Shown here: one piece after another, positions 43,501-51,158 of the stretch
Layout of the letters: the number at the start of each line of letters is the position of its first letter
Position numbering within the stretch: the stretch's first letter is position 1
Source of the DNA: Prolixibacteraceae bacterium
GTDB lineage: Bacteria > Bacteroidota > Bacteroidia > Bacteroidales > Prolixibacteraceae
Assembly (NCBI GenBank): GCA_009773765.1
Contig: WTWZ01000029.1
Coordinates: forward strand, 1-51,158
DNA length: 51,158 bases
Direction: 5' to 3'
Notes under the pieces: generated by a model
What the model was told of the DNA's origin: nothing
The model's input: the letters and a program-made list of their open reading frames with translations, nothing else
The model's database searches: none
Made by a program: the position numbers and the translations under genes

Positions 43501-44087
43501 ACCAACTCAACAATTTCACCAAAGGACTTCTTCGCGAGAATCCCATTTTAGTTTTATTGCTGGGAACATGCCCAACCCTGGCGGTAACCTCTTCGGCTGT
43601 AAATGGATTGGGAATGGGCCTGGCAACTACTTTTGTATTGTTTATGTCGAATGTTTTTATTTCGATGGTAAAAGGTTTTGTGCCCGATAAAGTCAGGATT
43701 CCCGCTTTCATTGTTGTAATCGCAAGTTTCGTAACCGTTGTCGATTTGCTGATGCAGGCATACACACCAGGATTATCAAGCCAGCTCGGGATTTTCATAC
43801 CACTGATTGTGGTTAACTGCATAGTGTTGGGCCGCGCCGAAGCATTCGCTGCAAAAAACAATGTTTTTTCATCATTTATCGATGGGATGGGAATGGGACT
43901 TGGATTTACCCTCGCGCTGGTTATCATGGGTAGCATCCGCGAAATGCTGGGCGCAGGGGCAATTTTCGGATTTAAATTTATTCCTGAAACCGCCGACGGA
44001 GCGCTGATTTTTATACTCGCTCCGGGAGCATTCATTACACTTGGGTTCATGATTGCCATACTCAAAAAAATTAATAAACCTTCTTAA
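43497..44087 (+). CDS. rnfE: Electron transport complex subunit RnfE
   Basis: A membrane protein of 196 residues with about six helices. LLGTCPTLAVTSSAVNGLGMG, VNCIVLGRAEAFA and GMGMGLGFTLALVIMGSIREMLGAG are signatures of the RnfE/NqrD family. It forms a pseudo-symmetric pair with RnfA that binds a 2Fe-2S cluster in the membrane. Overlap with rnfG shows tight coupling. Confidence 0.96.
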   Translation: MNQLNNFTKGLLRENPILVLLLGTCPTLAVTSSAVNGLGMGLATTFVLFMSNVFISMVKGFVPDKVRIPAFIVVIASFVTVVDLLMQAYTPGLSSQLGIFIPLIVVNCIVLGRAEAFAAKNNVFSSFIDGMGMGLGFTLALVIMGSIREMLGAGAIFGFKFIPETADGALIFILAPGAFITLGFMIAILKKINKPS

Positions 44088-44097
44088 TCGAATAGTC

Positions 44098-44670
44098 ATG
44101 GAATATGTAATTATACTCATTTCGGCCATTCTTGTCAATAACATTGTTCTGGCCCAGTTTCTTGGAATTTGCCCGTTTTTGGGCGTAAGCACAAAAATTG
44201 AAACCGCCGTAGGAATGGGTGCATCGGTGTTATTTGTAATGACACTTGCAACCATTGTGACTTTTTTGATCCAGCAATATGTACTTACACCTTTAAACCT
44301 TGTTTTTTTACAAACTATAAGTTTCATCCTGATTATTGCGGCGCTTGTACAGATGCTCGAAATTATTCTGAAAAAGGCAAGTCCTGCCCTTTATCAGGCT
44401 TTGGGAATTTATCTTCCGCTAATTACTACCAACTGTGCAGTTCTTGGAGTAGCAATTCTTGTAATTAAAAACGAATACAACCTGGTTGAATCGGTTGTTT
44501 TTACAATGGCCACATCCATTGGTTTTGCACTGGCGCTTGTAATCTTCTCAGGCATCCGCGAACAGCTTGCCATTGCTGAAGTTCCGAAAGGATTAAACGG
44601 AATGCCCATTGCACTGATTACCGCAGGTATCCTCGCCATGGCTTTTATGGGTTTCGCGGGGCTGGTGTAA
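44098..44670 (+). CDS. rnfA: Electron transport complex subunit RnfA
   Basis: A membrane protein of 190 residues starting at ATG 44098 (MEYVIILISAILVNNIVLAQFLGICPFLG); an upstream in-frame codon at 44053 would overlap rnfE by 35 bases. TTNCAVLGVAI and SIGFALALVIFSGIRE correspond to the RnfE motifs in mirrored form. It completes the rnfBCDGEA set, so a functional ferredoxin:NAD+ oxidoreductase is expected. Genetics ends here; only a foreign-looking fragment follows. Confidence 0.96.
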   Translation: MEYVIILISAILVNNIVLAQFLGICPFLGVSTKIETAVGMGASVLFVMTLATIVTFLIQQYVLTPLNLVFLQTISFILIIAALVQMLEIILKKASPALYQALGIYLPLITTNCAVLGVAILVIKNEYNLVESVVFTMATSIGFALALVIFSGIREQLAIAEVPKGLNGMPIALITAGILAMAFMGFAGLV

Positions 44671-44677
44671 GAAATAC

Positions 44678-44983
44678 GTGAAAATTAAAACCAGTCCGGT
44701 TCATGTTGCCCGGTGGGGAACTTACATCACAGCAAAAGAGGTTTCAAAGTCCCCGGCCACCATCGAACTTAAAGTTACAATCGATAACGATTCCAAAACT
44801 GAGAAAGCAGCGGAATTGGTTACAGAAATATTCGAACTGGATCCAAAAGGGGAAAAAGCAGTCAAACCGGTTGCCAAATTTCAGGTTTTACAAACAACTG
44901 TAGCCGCAAATGAAAGCGCTAAAGTGGAAAGTTCAGTCCGGGTTAAAGGAAGCAAAAGTAAAATTGAAAGGACAGTTCGCTGA
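44678..44983 (+). pseudogene. Fragment of a GH2 beta-galactosidase domain behind rnfA
   Basis: A frame of 101 codons from a GTG at 44678. The sequence SPVHVARWGTYITAKEVSKSPATIELKVTIDN is recognisable as the start of a GH2 Ig-like beta-sandwich domain (typically VAQWGTYVTTPEVS...) found between the sugar-binding and catalytic domains of beta-galactosidases. No signal peptide, no jelly-roll in front and no catalytic barrel behind. It begins eight bases after the rnfA stop and would be translated by coupling, if at all. I take it as the remnant of a lost or inserted gene; a small domesticated protein is less likely but open. Confidence 0.6.
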
Positions 44984-45055
44984 ATGCCCCTTGTTCTTCC
45001 CTTAATTGCTGAAAATGAATTTTTAAAATTTTTTACTAATTTTCGAAAAAATTAA

Positions 45056-47809
45056 ATGAACCAGAATATGCCCAATGAAAGTTCCCCTGAAGAAATTGAA
45101 CAATTACGTCAGCAATATGCTGAATTAAAGGCAATCCACGAAAAAAGCGAAGCCGGGCAAAATCAATCAGAAGAAGCATTGCGGATTTGCGAACACAAGT
45201 TTTTTATATTGTTTGAAAAATCAGCCTTTCCTACAGCGCTTTCCAAATTACCCGATGGAACAATAGTTGACATAAACGAAGCATTTAAACGTGAATTTGG
45301 GTTAACAAAGCAGGAGGCGTTAGGAAAAACGTATAATGAACTGGGCTTAAACCCGGATGCTGACGGCAGAAAACGAATCATTGAAGCATTAAAGGAAAAT
45401 AATTCAGTGCACAGGCAGGAAATGGTTTTGTTCTCAAAATCGGGAGAAAAACATTATTATGAAACGAATATTGAAAAAGTGGTTATCAACGGGGAGGAAT
45501 ATCTATTAAATACAATACAAAATATCAGCAAATACAAACAAGCCGAAAAGGAGCTTCAAAAAAGCGAGGAAAAATACCGCAATTTTTTTGAAAACGACAT
45601 AACCGGAAATTATCATACCACCACCGGCGGAAAAATACTAACATGCAACAACGCATTTGTTAAGATGTTGAAATACAAAAGTAAAGATGAAATATATGCC
45701 GTAAATGCATCGGAATTTTATTTTGAAAATTCAGACAGGGATAAATTCCTTAATAAATTAATGGCTGAAAAAAAACTTCTGCACAGTGAGTACACTGTTA
45801 AAGCACGCGATGGTTCGGCGGTTGAAATACGGGAAAACGTAGTTGGCGTATTTGATGAATCGGGAAAACTAAAGGAGATTGTGGGGTACATGTCTGATAT
45901 TACCGAGCAAAAAAAGGCACAATTGTTACTGAACAAGAGTGAAAAAAGATTCCAGAACCTCTTTCAGAACCATTCAGTGGTTAAACTGATTATAGACCCG
46001 GAAAACGGGAACATCGTTGAAGCAAACGATGCTGCCTCCGGTTTTTACGGCTGGACGGTTGGCGAGTTGAAAAAGATGAACATAGCCCAAATAAATACCC
46101 TGCAGGCCGCTGCCTGGAAAAAAGTGACAGAGAGTGTCCTGGCGCTGAAGAAAACAAGCTATGAGTTCAAACACCGAAAGGCAGACGGAAGCAAGGTTGA
46201 TGTTGAGGTTTTTAGCAGCAATGTTGATATTGACGGCAAACAGTTTATTCACAACATAATCCTGGATATTTCTGAAAAGAAAACAGCTAAGGAAGAATTG
46301 CTTATACACCAGCAACTGCTGGCATCGGTAATGGATACACAGAAGGAACTGATTTGCAGATTTTTACCCGACACCACGCTCACTTTTGTAAACAAAGCCT
46401 ATTGTAAAATTTTTGGGAAGACAGAAGCGGGACTTTTGGGGCGAAAGTTTTTGGAACTGGTGCCCGAATCTTCATGGGTTGATATTCTTTCAAATCTAAA
46501 AAAACTGAATGAAGAAAATCCCCAGATAACCTATGAGGTACCCGCATTCAAACCGGATGGTTCTGTGATGACAATCGAATGGACGGATATCGCTATTTTT
46601 AATGAAAATGGCGGGTTGATGGAGTTTCAGTCGGTTGGGCGTGATATTACCGAGAAATTAATAACACTGAATGAGCTTATAATTGCAAAAGAAAAAGCGG
46701 AAGAAAGCGATAAACTGAAAACGGCATTTATAAACAACATTTCACATGAAATAAGGACCCCGCTGAATGGCATTCTGGGTTTCGGACAATTCATGGCCGA
46801 ATCGGAACTTAACAGGGCAGAGAGGGTTGAAATGCTGGGGCATGTTCAAAATTCCGCGAACCGGCTAATGAATACAGTAACCGATTATATGGACATGGCC
46901 AGAATAGTTTCGGGCACAATGGAGAAACATCTTAAAGATTTTAACCTGCAACTCTTATTCGAAGAAATAATCGATAACAAAAAACAGCTAAATTCAAATA
47001 AAAAGATAAATTTAGAAATTGAAATACCCCCCGGAACTGCAGGCTTAACAGTTAATACCGATATCGAATTCATTGTAAAAATCATGGGCAAATTGCTTGA
47101 TAACGCCTTTAAATTTACCCAGCAAGGAAGCATCAGATGCGGATATAAAATAAAACCGGGTTTTGTTGAATTTTTTGTCCGTGACACCGGCAAAGGCATT
47201 TCCAGCGATAAACTGGAACTGATGTTTAAAATGTTCATCCAGGAAGATCCATCCATGTCGCGCGGATACGAAGGAAGCGGCCTGGGGCTTGCCATTGCAA
47301 GGGGACTGACAACAATACTTGGCGGTGAAATAAATGTTGCTTCAGTGATTGGTGAAGGGTCGGAATTTACATTTACAATCCCCGTACATAATTCAGAAAA
47401 ACCAGCTCCGGCAGATGCCCTAAAAACAAACCAGATAAAAAACAAAGTAAAACCGTTTGTCCTTATTGCTGAAGACGATGAATTTAATTATGAATATTTG
47501 GCAGTTGTATTAAAATCAAACGGATTTAACCATGTTCATGCCATAAATGGAGCGGAAGCCATAGATTTGTGCAGGCAGCACCCTGAAATTTCCATCGTTT
47601 TAATGGATATAAAAATGCCGGTAATGAACGGCATTGAAGCCACAAAACAGATTCGTGAATTCAGGCCTGAATTGCCAATTATTGCCATCACTGCCTATGC
47701 CCAAACCGGAGACAAACATCGTTTCATTGAAGCCGGTTGCAATGATTATGTTGCAAAACCCATAAAAAAAGATGAACTTATTAAGGTAATTAACAAGTAT
47801 TTCAATTAA
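45056..47809 (+). CDS. PAS-rich hybrid sensor histidine kinase/response regulator
   Basis: A protein of 917 residues without a clear membrane helix, so probably soluble. Four PAS modules (about 45-165, 167-290, 295-410, 415-545), each ending in the DIT/DIS-type linker (YMSDITEQKKA, NIILDISEKKTA, GRDITEKLI), then HisKA with phospho-acceptor His564 (NNISHEIRTPLNGILGF), HATPase_c (KLLDNAFKFTQQG, DTGKGIS, GSGLGLAIARGL) and a C-terminal receiver with Asp851 (VLMDIKMPVMNG). No output domain, so phosphate passes to another regulator. What the PAS domains bind (heme, flavin, small molecule) cannot be read. Single gene. Confidence 0.95.
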   Translation: MNQNMPNESSPEEIEQLRQQYAELKAIHEKSEAGQNQSEEALRICEHKFFILFEKSAFPTALSKLPDGTIVDINEAFKREFGLTKQEALGKTYNELGLNPDADGRKRIIEALKENNSVHRQEMVLFSKSGEKHYYETNIEKVVINGEEYLLNTIQNISKYKQAEKELQKSEEKYRNFFENDITGNYHTTTGGKILTCNNAFVKMLKYKSKDEIYAVNASEFYFENSDRDKFLNKLMAEKKLLHSEYTVKARDGSAVEIRENVVGVFDESGKLKEIVGYMSDITEQKKAQLLLNKSEKRFQNLFQNHSVVKLIIDPENGNIVEANDAASGFYGWTVGELKKMNIAQINTLQAAAWKKVTESVLALKKTSYEFKHRKADGSKVDVEVFSSNVDIDGKQFIHNIILDISEKKTAKEELLIHQQLLASVMDTQKELICRFLPDTTLTFVNKAYCKIFGKTEAGLLGRKFLELVPESSWVDILSNLKKLNEENPQITYEVPAFKPDGSVMTIEWTDIAIFNENGGLMEFQSVGRDITEKLITLNELIIAKEKAEESDKLKTAFINNISHEIRTPLNGILGFGQFMAESELNRAERVEMLGHVQNSANRLMNTVTDYMDMARIVSGTMEKHLKDFNLQLLFEEIIDNKKQLNSNKKINLEIEIPPGTAGLTVNTDIEFIVKIMGKLLDNAFKFTQQGSIRCGYKIKPGFVEFFVRDTGKGISSDKLELMFKMFIQEDPSMSRGYEGSGLGLAIARGLTTILGGEINVASVIGEGSEFTFTIPVHNSEKPAPADALKTNQIKNKVKPFVLIAEDDEFNYEYLAVVLKSNGFNHVHAINGAEAIDLCRQHPEISIVLMDIKMPVMNGIEATKQIREFRPELPIIAITAYAQTGDKHRFIEAGCNDYVAKPIKKDELIKVINKYFN

Positions 47810-47908
47810 GGCAGCAATGTTTGTATTAACAGGAATAAGGTTTTGCAACAACGTTATAATATCGTTCATGTTACTTATCTACCGATATCAATTTGTGTAT
47901 TCAGAAAA

Positions 47909-48802
47909 CTAACATTTACATCCCAATTTGTCTTTTCCTCCATATTCAAACTGAATGGTAACGTGCTCAATATCAAATTCGTCGTGAAGTATTTTACTGA
48001 CTTTTTCGCAAATTTCTGCTGTTTCAGAAACCATCAGATCATTCTCCAGATTCAGGCGACATTCAAAATGCAAAAGCTTGTCGGTTAAATTCCACACGTG
48101 GATATGATGGGTGTTTTTCAAACCTTCAACCAGTTGCAGCCGCGTTTCTATTTTATTGATATCAATTTGGGCAGGCGTCATTTGCATTAAAATGGTAACC
48201 GATTCTTTGAGTAGTTTCCAGGTATGGGCCAAAAGATAAACCCCGATAATGATGGTTACCACGGCATCGACCCAAAGCACATGATAAAACCAGATTAAAA
48301 TTGCCCCCACAATTACGGCAAGCGATGTTAATGCATCGCCTACCAAATGCAGGTATGCCGCTTTTATATTGATGTTTTTGTTTTTTTCGCGCTCAAGTAC
48401 CAATACCGAAATACCGTTGGCAACCAGGCCCAGCAAACCCAGCCAGAACATCCATCTGGCATCAACGGGTTGAGGGTGAAGAAGACGTTCGACAGCTTCA
48501 AAAATCAGGTAAACCGATATGCCAGTAAGCGCGATGGAGTTGATAAAAGCCGCAAGAATTTCGGCCCGTTTGTAGCCAAACGTCGATTTAAGAGTCGAGG
48601 GTTTCCGGCTTAAAACCTGGGCTAACCAGGCCAGTATTACCGAAACCGAATCGCTGAGATTATGAATGGCATCCGATATCAGCGCCAGGCTACCTGAAAT
48701 AATTCCGCCAATAAATTGCGCTACTGTAATTATCAGGTTCAAAATAATGGTGAAAACCAGTTTAGGGAGGGAGACTTGTTTTGTATCGTAGTTATGTGAC
48801 AT
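47909..48802 (-). CDS. Cation diffusion facilitator metal exporter (ZitB/CzcD-like)
   Basis: A protein of 297 residues. Six helices; SDAIHNLSDSVSV on helix 2 and HLVGDALTSLAVIV on helix 5 supply the Asp/His zinc site. A cytoplasmic C-terminal domain follows (KTHHIHVWNLTDKLLHFECRLNL), ending GCKC. It exports Zn(II) or related cations against H+. The His-rich loop of some relatives is not present. Transcribed divergently from the secreted protein at 48873. Confidence 0.94.
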   Translation of the reverse strand: MSHNYDTKQVSLPKLVFTIILNLIITVAQFIGGIISGSLALISDAIHNLSDSVSVILAWLAQVLSRKPSTLKSTFGYKRAEILAAFINSIALTGISVYLIFEAVERLLHPQPVDARWMFWLGLLGLVANGISVLVLEREKNKNINIKAAYLHLVGDALTSLAVIVGAILIWFYHVLWVDAVVTIIIGVYLLAHTWKLLKESVTILMQMTPAQIDINKIETRLQLVEGLKNTHHIHVWNLTDKLLHFECRLNLENDLMVSETAEICEKVSKILHDEFDIEHVTIQFEYGGKDKLGCKC

Positions 48803-48872
48803 TCTTGTAAATCTAAAACTTCATTTGCTTTCTTTTGGTATAATTGTGAAAGAAACAAAAATACGCTGAATT

Positions 48873-49574
48873 ATGAAAAACTATTTTTTAACATTTCTTT
48901 TCACAGTTTGCCTGATTGGTTTTTCCCGGGCCCAACTGCCATTAAGTTACGACATAAGGGAGAAAATGGATTTTTACCTTGCAAATAAGTTTATTGAAAG
49001 AGAATTTAAAGGTGTTCTCAGCGAAGGCGAAATTGATGGTTCGCCGTATTTAAACAGGGAATTTGAAAACGGTTCAATTTACACGGTTCAACGGCAACAG
49101 TACAACGAAATCCCGCTCCGTTACAATATTTACAACGACAACCTGGAATTTAAAACACCTGACAACCAGATAATGGATTTGGCTGCGCCTGAAATTGTGG
49201 AAAAAGCTGTTTTGGGAAATAACGTTTTAACATACGCGCCATATTTAATGGCCAATAAGACCAAAACTGGGTTCTTTCTGATTCTTGAAGCAGGAAAAGC
49301 ATCGTTGTTTGCAAAACCTGAAGTTGTATTTCAAAAGGCAACAGAACCGGCAGCGTACAAAGATGCCGTTCCGGCAAAATTTGTCAAAAACCCCGACGAA
49401 TATTATATCCGTATCGGCTCTGAACAGGCAGTTATTATCAGCAGTAAAAAAGATTTGATCGCTGCTTTCCCCGATAACCGGGATAAAATTGAAAGTTTTA
49501 TCAGCAGGAATAAAATAAAAACCAACAAACCTGAAGGTTTAAAAGAAGTGGTGAAGTATTATAATACTTTGTAA
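48873..49574 (+). CDS. Secreted protein of unknown function
   Basis: A protein of 233 residues with signal peptide MKNYFLTFLFTVCLIGFSRA. The mature part is mixed alpha/beta and contains many Tyr and Asn, with no cysteine and no obvious catalytic motif; it ends KPEGLKEVVKYYNTL. Its general shape recalls unnamed periplasmic proteins common in Bacteroidota, but I do not recognise a family. It is a single gene: the CDF gene diverges on the left and the palindromic element at 49601-49670 follows. Confidence 0.75.
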   Translation: MKNYFLTFLFTVCLIGFSRAQLPLSYDIREKMDFYLANKFIEREFKGVLSEGEIDGSPYLNREFENGSIYTVQRQQYNEIPLRYNIYNDNLEFKTPDNQIMDLAAPEIVEKAVLGNNVLTYAPYLMANKTKTGFFLILEAGKASLFAKPEVVFQKATEPAAYKDAVPAKFVKNPDEYYIRIGSEQAVIISSKKDLIAAFPDNRDKIESFISRNKIKTNKPEGLKEVVKYYNTL

Positions 49575-49600
49575 AGCCAAAACCCCTCTTGCTTTAAACT

Positions 49601-49670
49601 CTGACAGGACCTTCGGATGCTGTCAGGTTTGCTGTAAGGCCAGACCTTTCAGCGTTGACAGACCTGAAAG
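49601..49670. repeat. Paired palindromic element downstream of the secreted-protein gene
   Basis: CTGACAG (49601-49607) with CTGTCAG (49620-49626), and CTTTCAG (49646-49652) with CTGAAAG (49664-49670) form two hairpins in a row, sharing CTG/CAG-type half-sites. The pattern looks like a REP-type intergenic repeat, and a run of A follows. It could also terminate the preceding gene. Confidence 0.5.
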
Positions 49671-49782
49671 CGTCAAAAAAAATATTCATGAATCAACATC
49701 TGCAAAAACCTGAAATTTTTTTGCAACACATGCAACTTTGAATTTTTACATTCGTCATTCCATCAGAAACAAAAAATAAAGT

Positions 49783-50337
49783 TTGAAAACACTTTACGAA
49801 AATATTCACCAGGAGATTATTGACCAGTGCAGGAAAGGCAGCCGAAAAGCACAGTTTCAGTTGTATAAACTTTATTACAGGCCGATGTTCAGTATCTGCA
49901 TGAGGCTGATAAACAACACTGCCGAAGCTGAAGATGTAATGCAGGAAGCCTTTTTAAACGCCTTCACCAAAATTGACGCCTACAAAGGCGAAGTAAGTTT
50001 CGGGGCCTGGCTGAAAAGAATTGTGATAAACCGTTCATTGGATTACCTGAAAAAACGAAAAATAAAGTTCGGGGAGATAAACGAGAAAACAAACCAGCTA
50101 CCAGATTACCAGATGGAAATTAAAGAGGTAAACATGGATGTGATTAAAGGCGCCATTCAGAAACTCCCCGACGGTTACCGCGTTGTGCTGAGCCTGTTCC
50201 TGATTGAAGGTTACGACCACGAAGAGATCAGCGAAATTCTGGGAATAAGCAATTCGAACTCACGAACGCAGTATTTAAGAGCGAAAAACAAATTGAAAGA
50301 ACTATTAAAAGACACAGAAGTATTTTCATATAATTAA
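49783..50337 (+). CDS. ECF-family RNA polymerase sigma factor
   Basis: A protein of 184 residues with region 2 at about 22-90 (FQLYKLYYRPMFSICMRLINNTAEAEDVMQEAFLNAFTKI) and region 4 at about 115-175 (LPDGYRVVLSLFLIEGYDHEEISEILGISNSNSRTQYLRAKNKL). The start is TTG (49783); an in-frame stop two codons earlier excludes a longer form, and the next ATG would remove part of region 2. It is the first gene of an operon with a membrane protein and an exported beta-rich protein, so it is likely controlled by the membrane protein rather than by a FecR. Confidence 0.93.
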   Translation: MKTLYENIHQEIIDQCRKGSRKAQFQLYKLYYRPMFSICMRLINNTAEAEDVMQEAFLNAFTKIDAYKGEVSFGAWLKRIVINRSLDYLKKRKIKFGEINEKTNQLPDYQMEIKEVNMDVIKGAIQKLPDGYRVVLSLFLIEGYDHEEISEILGISNSNSRTQYLRAKNKLKELLKDTEVFSYN

Positions 50338-50344
50338 TTAGGCA

Positions 50345-50923
50345 ATGAAAGAAAGAGATAACATAGAAGAATTGATTCTGAACAACCTGAAGGATTTGAA
50401 CGACCTTGAACCCAGGGATGGACATTTCGATAGGTTTCAGGCAAAACTGGATGCGAAGCATAAAACCAAAAGAATAACATTTAATGTTGTGTGGAAAGTT
50501 GCAGCGGCAGTGGTATTTGTTTTACTGGCTGTAAACCAGGGACGGATTTATTTCGCGCCCGAAAAAGAAAACCTTGCCGAAAACAACGCTGAATTTTCGC
50601 TTTCATCGGTTTCGCCCGAATACAGGGAAGTTGAGTTTTATTTTACCAACGCCATCAGCCACGGGTTAACCCGGTGGAATTCATTAAAAAACGATGGGCT
50701 GATTTCTGAAAATGAACAGAAAGCCATGAATTCGGAACTTGCCGACTTTGAAGACAGGTACAAAACCCTTCAGGCCGACCTGGCCAGAAACCCAAACGAC
50801 GAGCGGGTGATTAACGCCATGCTCCAATACTACCAGGCAAAACTCGAAATTATTAATATGATAGTAAGTAAGTTACAGGAAGTAAAACAACAAAAAACCA
50901 ATAGCAATGAAAACAACATTTAA
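50345..50923 (+). CDS. Single-helix membrane protein, probable anti-sigma factor
   Basis: A protein of 192 residues: cytoplasmic N-terminus of about 45 residues (NNLKDLNDLEPRDGHFDRFQAKL), one membrane helix about 54-72 (VVWKVAAAVVFVLLAVNQG) and a periplasmic helical part rich in Glu, Asn and Gln. No zinc-finger anti-sigma motif is evident, but the position seven bases after the ECF sigma gene and the topology fit an anti-sigma factor. The N-terminal Glu-Pro-x-x-His-Phe motif recurs in Bacteroidota anti-sigma-like proteins. It overlaps the next gene by 17 bases. Confidence 0.7.
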   Translation: MKERDNIEELILNNLKDLNDLEPRDGHFDRFQAKLDAKHKTKRITFNVVWKVAAAVVFVLLAVNQGRIYFAPEKENLAENNAEFSLSSVSPEYREVEFYFTNAISHGLTRWNSLKNDGLISENEQKAMNSELADFEDRYKTLQADLARNPNDERVINAMLQYYQAKLEIINMIVSKLQEVKQQKTNSNENNI

Positions 50924-51158
50924 AATCACAGCATTACTGATTCTGGCTATCGTTTTGTGCGCCGGAAAAACCACACAGGCTGTGGAGAAAACAAAAAAAT
51001 TCAGCGAAAATTGGCCGGCAAACAGCATTGAAAACCTGTATGTTAACAACAAATTCGGCGAGATAAAATTTGTTAACGCGGGGGGTCCTGAAATAACTGT
51101 TGATGTGGTGGTAACCGTTGAGTCACCCAATGAAAGGAAAGCCAGCGAAATGCTCGAC
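50907..51158 (+). CDS. Exported protein, DUF4097/adhesin-like, cut by the window edge
   Basis: The first 84 codons of a protein beginning with signal peptide MKTTFKITALLILAIVLCAG. After it comes a beta-rich start (ENLYVNNKFGEIKFVNAGG..ITVDVVVTVES) that resembles the DUF4097 repeat proteins often encoded beside ECF sigma/anti-sigma pairs in Bacteroidota. It runs off the right edge. The overlap with the upstream gene shows it is part of the same operon. Function is unknown. Confidence 0.65.
   Translation, partial: MKTTFKITALLILAIVLCAGKTTQAVEKTKKFSENWPANSIENLYVNNKFGEIKFVNAGGPEITVDVVVTVESPNERKASEMLD

Overview
The window looks like chromosome from a Bacteroidota bacterium, most likely a Marinilabiliales/Prolixibacteraceae-type genus. 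This is inferred from a SusC/SusD pair under ECF-sigma/FecR control, an Rnf operon in the order rseC-rnfB-C-D-G-E-A, DUF3127, DUF6515 and FKBP families typical of the phylum, AT-rich spacers, few Shine-Dalgarno sequences, and several TAnnTTTG elements that match the Bacteroidota -7 box. I saw no tRNA, rRNA, CRISPR array, phage or insertion sequence.

Positions 1-13.9 kb, all minus strand, are a polysaccharide utilisation locus (PUL). In transcription order it holds an ECF sigma factor, a FecR anti-sigma factor, a SusC transporter with an STN signalling domain, a SusD lipoprotein, a right-handed beta-helix glycosidase-like protein, an ADP-ribosylglycohydrolase-fold lipoprotein with a C-terminal beta-domain, and a GRP/ureide-permease-type sugar transporter. 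A GH16 endo-glucanase, an NlpC/P60 lipoprotein and the start of a probable alpha-L-rhamnosidase follow. The spacers carry strong hairpins and dyads, including a terminator after susD and a perfect 25-bp dyad before the glycosidase gene.

Positions 14.3-18.3 kb, minus strand, hold a NarL-type two-component pair, a multi-pass membrane protein, an unknown soluble protein and a secreted Asn/Arg/Tyr-rich DUF6515 protein.

Positions 18.5-27.7 kb, mostly plus strand, are housekeeping: ruvX, def, comEC without its nuclease domain, trkA-trkH, a threonylcarbamoyl-AMP synthase gene divergent from mnmD, two FKBP isomerases (one cytoplasmic, one lipoprotein) and a DUF3127 protein ending in an SSB-like acidic tail.

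Positions 27.7-34 kb are a worn stretch: yaaA, a solitary antitoxin-like gene, a heavily decayed cytochrome c/TPR pseudogene, an alanine-dehydrogenase/PNT-like gene, an htpG with a frameshift and a small deletion, and an intact DUF2281/PIN toxin-antitoxin pair.

Positions 34-39.2 kb hold a class V aminotransferase, a 7-bp tandem repeat, a patatin-like lipase, and a KefG/KefB-like potassium-efflux pair. Positions 39.2-44.7 kb are the complete Rnf operon, followed by a stray piece of a GH2 beta-galactosidase. Positions 45-51.2 kb hold a four-PAS hybrid sensor kinase, a CDF metal exporter, a secreted protein of unknown function, and the start of an ECF sigma/membrane protein/DUF4097-like operon cut by the window edge.

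The parts that most merit checking are the PUL with its unusual ADP-ribosylglycohydrolase-like lipoprotein, the broken htpG, the DUF3127 protein with an SSB-type tail, the heptamer repeat, and the GH2 remnant behind rnfA.
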